Source: an uncultured Erysipelotrichaceae bacterium
GTDB lineage: Bacteria > Bacillota_I > Bacilli_A > Erysipelotrichales > Erysipelotrichaceae
Direction: 5' to 3'
NCBI GenBank assembly: GCA_937900565.1
Contig: CALCFG010000008.1
Coordinates: 1 to 20,014, forward strand
Length of the DNA: 20,014 nucleotides
The notes beneath the pieces were generated by a model. It saw only the letters and a list, made by a program, of their open reading frames with translations, was not told the DNA's origin and ran no database searches. Of the stretch, positions 15,113-20,014 are shown one piece after another (the first letter of the stretch is position 1; the number at the start of each line of letters is the position of its first letter). The position numbers and the translations under genes were made by a program.

Positions 15113-17149
15113 TTGAAAAAACAATCTTTAGTTGTTTCTATCATTATTATTTTCTTTGCTTTTGTTTTGGCGATTCCAATTTTTAACCAGTATTCAGTAT
15201 CACAAATTGATTATTATACATACTTATTTGGCAAAGATGTTGATTGGGGTGTGGTAACGGTAGAACAATCCAAAACACTGATGGATCCCTATGAAATAGG
15301 ATCCATAATGGATGAAAAAGCGGTTGCGAATAATATTGTCATTTTCCAATTAAAATTTGAACCGGATGAATCCGGGAATTATATTACAACGTTAAATGTA
15401 ACAAGTAATGAAACGCAATTGGCGGATAGAATTTTTTTGGGGAAAGGTAAGTTAGCAAAAGTTGATAAAGTTTATTCTACCAATAGTAAAGATAAAACGA
15501 CGCGTATTGCGAATATAATGTTTGATGGATTATATGAAATTAAACCATTTACTGATCAAATTGATACGGGTGGATGGTTCTATTGTCGTAGTTTAGCAGG
15601 TGATGTTAATGAAAATCTTGATAATTGGGTAAAAGATGTTAGTGATGAGATTCCAGGCTTTACATACCATCTTCAACCAAATGAAGCAGCATCAATTAAG
15701 TTTAACGAAATTCCATTTAATTTATTTGGGAATAAATTGGTTAAAGTTGCGGTTTCAATAATCTTAGTATTATATCTTTGTTTATATACATTTCAATTGT
15801 ATAAGCAAATTAGTATTTATAAGTTAGAAGGTCATTCAAATTTTCATATCTATTGGTTAATTTTCCAACGCTATTTTATCTTATTAACAATGTGTAGCAT
15901 TGCATTAATTGTTATGGGTAGTTTAATACTGTATGGTGGCGCGTTGAACACCTTAAAGTTGTTTTTAATTTCGGTATTTAGTCAATGGGCGCAATTGCTT
16001 TTAATGGTTGAAGTCCTCAGTCTATCTGTAGTGATTATCATAGCTAGTGTTCCTACGTTTAGTGGCAGTAAAGGGAAAAATTACTTACAAGAGATTCAAT
16101 TTATTGGCTATGCTGCAAAATATGTCGTAACCTTATTGTTATTACCGATGGTATTACCGCACTTAGATACAGTAGAGAACTTAATTATTATGATGACTCA
16201 TCATGATCGTGCATTTGAAATGTATGAAAATAAGTTTCGTTTTGGTTCTCAAGTTGCTAGCAATTGGGTGACGGATATAGGATCAGATAATATTGTTAAT
16301 TTATATAATGATATTGCAAATGAAACAGAAATGTTTCAATTTGGTACAGGCTATATTGGTTTTTCGTTAGAAACTAATCGCAATCCTGAAGAAGTATATG
16401 TCGCGAATTGGGAATATTTAGTAAATAACCAATTGATTGATGCAAGTGATGATCCAAAAGTTTATCGGATATTTATGACTGAAAATATTCGTAGTGAGCA
16501 ACAACGTTATTTGGATTACTACATCAGCAAATATGGGCAATATGGCGGGACATATGATAATTTTGAAATCATTTATATTGAACCAAATTTTCCAATCTAT
16601 GATTATTATCATCTATTGTTTGCAGAAGATTTTTATACGTTGCCAATTATTTATATACCAGTTGAGGATCAATTTTTAGGGCAAGTAAATGGCCATACGT
16701 TTACTTTTGATGGTGACGTGGCGCAAGCACAACAATATATAAATCATAAATTCATTGAATATGGATATTCACCAATGTTTCAAATTGTTAGTGAACAAGC
16801 TAATTTGCAAATGTTTTATAACAAGTTTTTCTCAAAATATATTAAAGGTTTGATGCGATTTGCTTTAGTTGTTTTATGCTATATATTCACAACAGTTTTT
16901 ATGTTTGATTGTGACCGTGAATTAAATCATAAAAAGTACCGTATTGCATTTTATGAAGGTCAATCAGCATATCGCTTACCTGCCTATTTGCTTCGGTTTA
17001 TATCACCTTTGTTGTTAGGAATGATATCTTTGATTGTTTTAAAGAAGTTAAGCTTAGATTTATCGTCGATTCGTGTGATTTTCTGCATGGTAATCATTGA
17101 ATTAATTTCGTTTATGTTTTATTTAAAAAAATGTTATAGGAAAGGGTAA
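15113..17149 (+). CDS. Bacteriocin-associated integral membrane protein (DUF1430 type), copy 1
   Basis: A 678-aa permease-like protein of the kind found with lactococcin 972 bacteriocins (usual length ~650-700). Topology from hydrophobicity: a TM helix at about 6-24, a large outside domain to about 205, four helices (about 211-230, 254-276, 298-314, 335-352), a second outside domain of about 220 residues, and three helices at the end (about 582-600, 627-644, 653-671). YKLEGHSNFHIYWLIF after the second TM, YRIFMTEN in the second outside domain and FMFDCDRELNHKKYR before TM7 are conserved with copy 2. It starts with TTG behind AGGAGG (15101-15106). It probably forms the membrane part of an ABC complex with the ATPase that starts two bases after its stop, for export of or immunity to the peptides; which of the two is not shown by sequence. 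Confidence 0.82.
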   Translation: MKKQSLVVSIIIIFFAFVLAIPIFNQYSVSQIDYYTYLFGKDVDWGVVTVEQSKTLMDPYEIGSIMDEKAVANNIVIFQLKFEPDESGNYITTLNVTSNETQLADRIFLGKGKLAKVDKVYSTNSKDKTTRIANIMFDGLYEIKPFTDQIDTGGWFYCRSLAGDVNENLDNWVKDVSDEIPGFTYHLQPNEAASIKFNEIPFNLFGNKLVKVAVSIILVLYLCLYTFQLYKQISIYKLEGHSNFHIYWLIFQRYFILLTMCSIALIVMGSLILYGGALNTLKLFLISVFSQWAQLLLMVEVLSLSVVIIIASVPTFSGSKGKNYLQEIQFIGYAAKYVVTLLLLPMVLPHLDTVENLIIMMTHHDRAFEMYENKFRFGSQVASNWVTDIGSDNIVNLYNDIANETEMFQFGTGYIGFSLETNRNPEEVYVANWEYLVNNQLIDASDDPKVYRIFMTENIRSEQQRYLDYYISKYGQYGGTYDNFEIIYIEPNFPIYDYYHLLFAEDFYTLPIIYIPVEDQFLGQVNGHTFTFDGDVAQAQQYINHKFIEYGYSPMFQIVSEQANLQMFYNKFFSKYIKGLMRFALVVLCYIFTTVFMFDCDRELNHKKYRIAFYEGQSAYRLPAYLLRFISPLLLGMISLIVLKKLSLDLSSIRVIFCMVIIELISFMFYLKKCYRKG

Positions 17150-17151
17150 AT

Positions 17152-17772
17152 ATGGAAATTAAATTAGTAAATGTACATAAAGCTTATGGCCAACACGTGA
17201 TATTTGATAATTTATCCCTAACAATTCCAAGTAAGCAAATGACGGTCATATATGGAGCCAGTGGTTGTGGAAAAACTACCTTATTAAATATGATTGGTTT
17301 AGTGGAACCATATCAAAAGGGGACCATCACTTATGATGGTGTCCAAATTAAGTCAGGTAGAGAAAAACGGAAAATGTTGAGAAATATAATTGGTTTTATT
17401 TTTCAAGATTTTGGTTTGATAGAAAATGAATCCATTGAAGCGAACATGAACATGGTAGCTAAAATACGACGACTTAAGAATAGATCGGCACGTATTGAAA
17501 ATTCATTAAGCAAAGTATCGTTGGATTTAGAATTAAAGCGAAAAATATATGAATTGAGTGGTGGTGAACAGCAAAGAGTTGCGATTGCTAAAACATTATT
17601 AAAAAATCCAGATTTAATACTTGCTGATGAACCGACAGCTTCGCTGGATGAGCAAAATAAAACGGTAGTTTTGGAATTGTTACAACATTTTGTAACCAAA
17701 GGGAAAACAGTAATCATTGTAAGTCATGACCCTTTGGTTAGAACCTATGGGCAAAATATTATTGAATTATAA
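17152..17772 (+). CDS. ABC transporter ATP-binding protein, lactococcin 972-type
   Basis: A 206-aa ATPase with every functional motif: Walker A GASGCGKT (35-42), Q-loop Gln85, signature LSGGEQQR (135-142), Walker B LILADE with Glu160, D-loop SLD and switch His192 (VSHD). The short length and sequence style match the ATPases of lactococcin 972 loci and the wider MacB/LolD group, which act with permeases having large outside domains. Its start lies two bases after the copy 1 permease stop, with GGAAAGGG inside that gene's end as ribosome site. One ATPase sits between two permease genes, so it may serve both as a homodimer under a permease heterodimer, or two separate complexes. Confidence 0.93.
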   Translation: MEIKLVNVHKAYGQHVIFDNLSLTIPSKQMTVIYGASGCGKTTLLNMIGLVEPYQKGTITYDGVQIKSGREKRKMLRNIIGFIFQDFGLIENESIEANMNMVAKIRRLKNRSARIENSLSKVSLDLELKRKIYELSGGEQQRVAIAKTLLKNPDLILADEPTASLDEQNKTVVLELLQHFVTKGKTVIIVSHDPLVRTYGQNIIEL

Positions 17773-17785
17773 ACGGTAGTTTCTT

Positions 17786-19819
17786 ATGAAAAAACAATTA
17801 ACTATTGTTTCTTTAGTTACAGTTTTATTTACATTAATCTTTGCGATTCCTTTATTTAACCAATATTCAATTTCATTAGTGAACAATTACTACGGTGCTA
17901 GTAAGGATAATACCCAATGGGGCCATGTGACAGTTGAAAGGGATTATGCAGCATTAGATCCGTTACTTGTGCATACTGTAATGGAAGAAGAAGCGATTAA
18001 AAATAATCTTGTTATCTATCAATTGGTGCAAAATTATAATGATTCAGGTACAGCTGAACTTGGATTATATGTTACTAAAAATGAAACGGTTCTAAGTGAA
18101 TATATATTATTAGCAAAGGGTAAATTAGATAATTTAAACGAAGTTTATTCTACGCTAAGTAAAGACAAAGCATACCAAATTGCCAATATTGGTTACAGTG
18201 AACAGGTAGTCAGCATTAATCCATTTGTGAATCAGCAAGATAATGGCGGATATCTTTATTTTAAGAACTTACACGGCACTTTGGATGAGAATGTTGCTGC
18301 ATGGATTGAGGGTATAACAAACAGGTTGGGAGCCGTAGTATGCCATGTACAACATGAAATGGCAAACTTTGATAGTAATGAAGCGATTGCTATTGATTTA
18401 TTTGCGAATAAACTTATTAAGTTATCCTTGGCATTGATACTGGTTGTCTATGTTTGTTTGACAGTGTTTCAATTGTATAAAAAGGTTGCTTATTACAAAC
18501 TTGAAGGTCATTCAAATGGGAAGATTTATTGGTTGATTTTTGAAAAAGATTATCTAGTCATTAGTTTAATTTCGTTAGGGATATTAATTCTTTATGCGTG
18601 GATTCAATTTGGTGGTGCATTACCTACTTTAAAAGTATTTATTAAACTATTGATATCCCAATGGATACAAATCATAGTATTGGTGCAAGGATTAAGTCTT
18701 GGTTTACTTGTATTTATTGCTTCGATTCCTTTGGTTACTTCAAGTAAAGGGAAGAATTATCTGGATGAAATCTTATTCTTAGGATATATTGGTAAATTCA
18801 TTGTGACATTAATCATGGTGCCATTAATTTTGCCGAATATAAATCATGGAAAAGATTTGATGACGATGCTAAATCGTCACGATCAGATTTATGAACAATA
18901 TGATCATACGTATCGCTTTGGTACGCAAGTAGCCAGTGCTTGGGTTACGGATATGGGAAGTGAGAATGTAATTAACCTTTATAATGACCTTGTTAAGGAA
19001 ACCAATTTGTTTCGTTTTGGCATGGGTATGATGAACTTTTCAATCGACAATATCAGTGATTTAGAACTGGTATACATGGGGAATTGGGAATATTTGATAA
19101 ATAATCAATTGGTAAAAGAAGGTGATGATCCAGGAATTTATCGTATCTTTTTAACCGATAATATTAAAGATAAAGGGGATTATTACTTAGATTATTTTGT
19201 CAATAAATATGCTACCTATGGTGTTACTAAAGAAGTGTTTGAACTTATAATTATAAAACCAGATTATAAAATATTTGATTTTGAACAGCTTCTTTTTGCT
19301 AAGCAACTCTATAATCTTCCAATTGTTTATATACCAATCGAAGAAGAATTTGCTGGTCAAGTTTACCATCATATGTTCACCTACGATGGTACGTTATCTC
19401 AGGCACAAACATATATTAATCAAAAGTTTATGGATTATGGGTATGCACCAATGTTTCGTATTGTAAATGAACAAAGTAGTTTCCAATCATATTACTTAAC
19501 CATGTTTAATAATCGATTAATTCAACTTATTAAATTCATGTTTATTGTTTTATGTTATTTTGCGATAACTCTATTTATGTTTGATTGTGACTATGAATTA
19601 AATCATAAAAGGTATCAACTTGCATATTTTGAAGGTGACTCAGTATATCGATTACCGACGTATTTATTACAATTTATTTCCCCATTATGCCTAGGTGTTA
19701 TTACCTTACTCTTGTTAAATAAAATATCATTTAACGCACAATTATTTATAATCCTATTCTTTTTATTGATTCTTGAATCAATTAGCTACTTATTCTATTT
19801 ACGTAAGTGTTACCGTTAA
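17786..19819 (+). CDS. Bacteriocin-associated integral membrane protein (DUF1430 type), copy 2
   Basis: A 677-aa paralogue of copy 1, almost the same length and topology and alignable end to end. Shared stretches include KKQ...IFAIPLFNQYS at the N-terminus, YKLEGHSNGKIYWLIF, SSKGKNYLDEI, RFGTQVASAWVTDMGS, NWEYLINNQLV, YRIFLTDNI, the FTYDG...QAQTYINQKF region and FMFDCDYELNHKRYQ. Divergence is spread along the gene and strongest in the first outside domain, so the duplication is old. ATG 17786 comes 13 bases after the ATPase stop with no clear ribosome site, suggesting coupled or weak translation. As the last gene of the operon it probably pairs with copy 1, or with one of the two peptides. 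No further immunity gene follows before the terminator. Confidence 0.82.
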   Translation: MKKQLTIVSLVTVLFTLIFAIPLFNQYSISLVNNYYGASKDNTQWGHVTVERDYAALDPLLVHTVMEEEAIKNNLVIYQLVQNYNDSGTAELGLYVTKNETVLSEYILLAKGKLDNLNEVYSTLSKDKAYQIANIGYSEQVVSINPFVNQQDNGGYLYFKNLHGTLDENVAAWIEGITNRLGAVVCHVQHEMANFDSNEAIAIDLFANKLIKLSLALILVVYVCLTVFQLYKKVAYYKLEGHSNGKIYWLIFEKDYLVISLISLGILILYAWIQFGGALPTLKVFIKLLISQWIQIIVLVQGLSLGLLVFIASIPLVTSSKGKNYLDEILFLGYIGKFIVTLIMVPLILPNINHGKDLMTMLNRHDQIYEQYDHTYRFGTQVASAWVTDMGSENVINLYNDLVKETNLFRFGMGMMNFSIDNISDLELVYMGNWEYLINNQLVKEGDDPGIYRIFLTDNIKDKGDYYLDYFVNKYATYGVTKEVFELIIIKPDYKIFDFEQLLFAKQLYNLPIVYIPIEEEFAGQVYHHMFTYDGTLSQAQTYINQKFMDYGYAPMFRIVNEQSSFQSYYLTMFNNRLIQLIKFMFIVLCYFAITLFMFDCDYELNHKRYQLAYFEGDSVYRLPTYLLQFISPLCLGVITLLLLNKISFNAQLFIILFFLLILESISYLFYLRKCYR

Positions 19820-19921
19820 ATAAGGGCGCAATAAATTCTTATGTGGGTTTTGAAATTTAGCTCAAAAGATTTTGTGGGGTAAATATGCAAGCTGGCATAG
19901 CAATTTTATGTCGTAATTAAT

Positions 19922-19962
19922 AAAGCACTAATTCATATTGATGTATGAACTAGTGCTTTTTT
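19922..19962 (+). terminator. Terminator downstream of the bacteriocin operon, intron target
   Basis: AAAGCACTAATTCATA (19922-19937) pairs with TATGAACTAGTGCTTT (19944-19959), one mismatch, six-base loop, then TTT. It lies about 100 bases after the last permease gene; those 100 bases hold nothing recognised. The group II intron starts at the very next base. Confidence 0.85.
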
Positions 19963-20014
19963 GTATGCCGGGCATGGCATATATCTAGGTGGTGAAAGTC
20001 CACTGTGGGGGCGA
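19963..20014 (+). mobile_element. 5' end of a group IIC intron (cut by the window edge)
   Basis: The sequence from 19963 begins GTATGCCGGGCATGGC and continues with TCTAGGTGGTGAAAGTCCAC. This follows the 5' end of group IIC introns: the well-studied Oceanobacillus iheyensis intron starts GTGTGCCCGGCATGGG and also continues with a G-rich, GTGAGAGTCC-type segment. Group IIC introns insert right behind terminator hairpins, and here the intron begins directly after the T run of one. Only the start of domain I is present; the maturase gene and the other domains would be to the right. Confidence 0.85.

Noticed and set aside
19820..19921. A small gene or tRNA between the last permease and the terminator
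   Set aside because: No plausible frame with a ribosome site and no cloverleaf could be found in these 100 bases.

Overview
The window is AT-rich, gene-dense Firmicutes-type DNA. Supporting signs are strong AGGAG/GGAGG ribosome binding sites, hairpin-plus-T terminators, an L10(L12)4-type rplJL leader, and an anaerobic (class III) ribonucleotide reductase. The L10 sequence and the general style resemble low-GC anaerobes such as Erysipelotrichia, but that placement is impression only. No rRNA, tRNA, CRISPR array or complete insertion sequence was seen.

Layout: (1) 1-5100 is an accessory region. It holds the last codons of a type I restriction specificity gene (hsdS), a full hsdR, a tyrosine recombinase of the kind often found beside shuffling hsdS genes, and a wrecked AAA+ ATPase (ATPase_2/DUF234 type) on the minus strand. 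(2) 5104-8111 is a two-gene unit: a membrane-anchored GT2 glycosyltransferase and, overlapping it by one base, a 691-aa polytopic protein that looks like its GT-C-type partner for cell-envelope glycosylation. (3) 8129-13306 is housekeeping: ridA (minus), rplJ-rplL behind an autoregulatory leader and attenuator, a Crp/Fnr-family regulator without cysteines (minus), and nrdD-nrdG. A perfect 16-bp palindrome between crp and nrdD covers the -35 of the regulator's promoter and lies upstream of nrdD, so the regulator probably controls itself and nrdDG. (4) 13421-19819 is a bacteriocin-type island. A LytTR regulator with a degenerate receiver (minus) faces two overlapping genes for small secreted paralogous peptides, followed by a DUF1430-type 'bacteriocin-associated integral membrane protein', a lactococcin-972-type ABC ATPase, and a second DUF1430 paralogue. 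(5) The window ends in the first ~50 bases of a group IIC intron sitting exactly behind a terminator hairpin.

The most novel part is the 14.2-19.8 kb island. The export/immunity genes are recognisable as lactococcin 972-like, but the two peptides do not show the mature lactococcin 972 pattern. They share their own motif set with two conserved cysteines. Two peptides, two permeases and one ATPase suggest a paired system, perhaps a two-component bacteriocin handled by a heterodimeric permease. Two minus-strand regulators (crp and lytTR) both have a -10-like hexamer exactly six bases before an ATG and no Shine-Dalgarno, so both may be translated from leaderless mRNAs.
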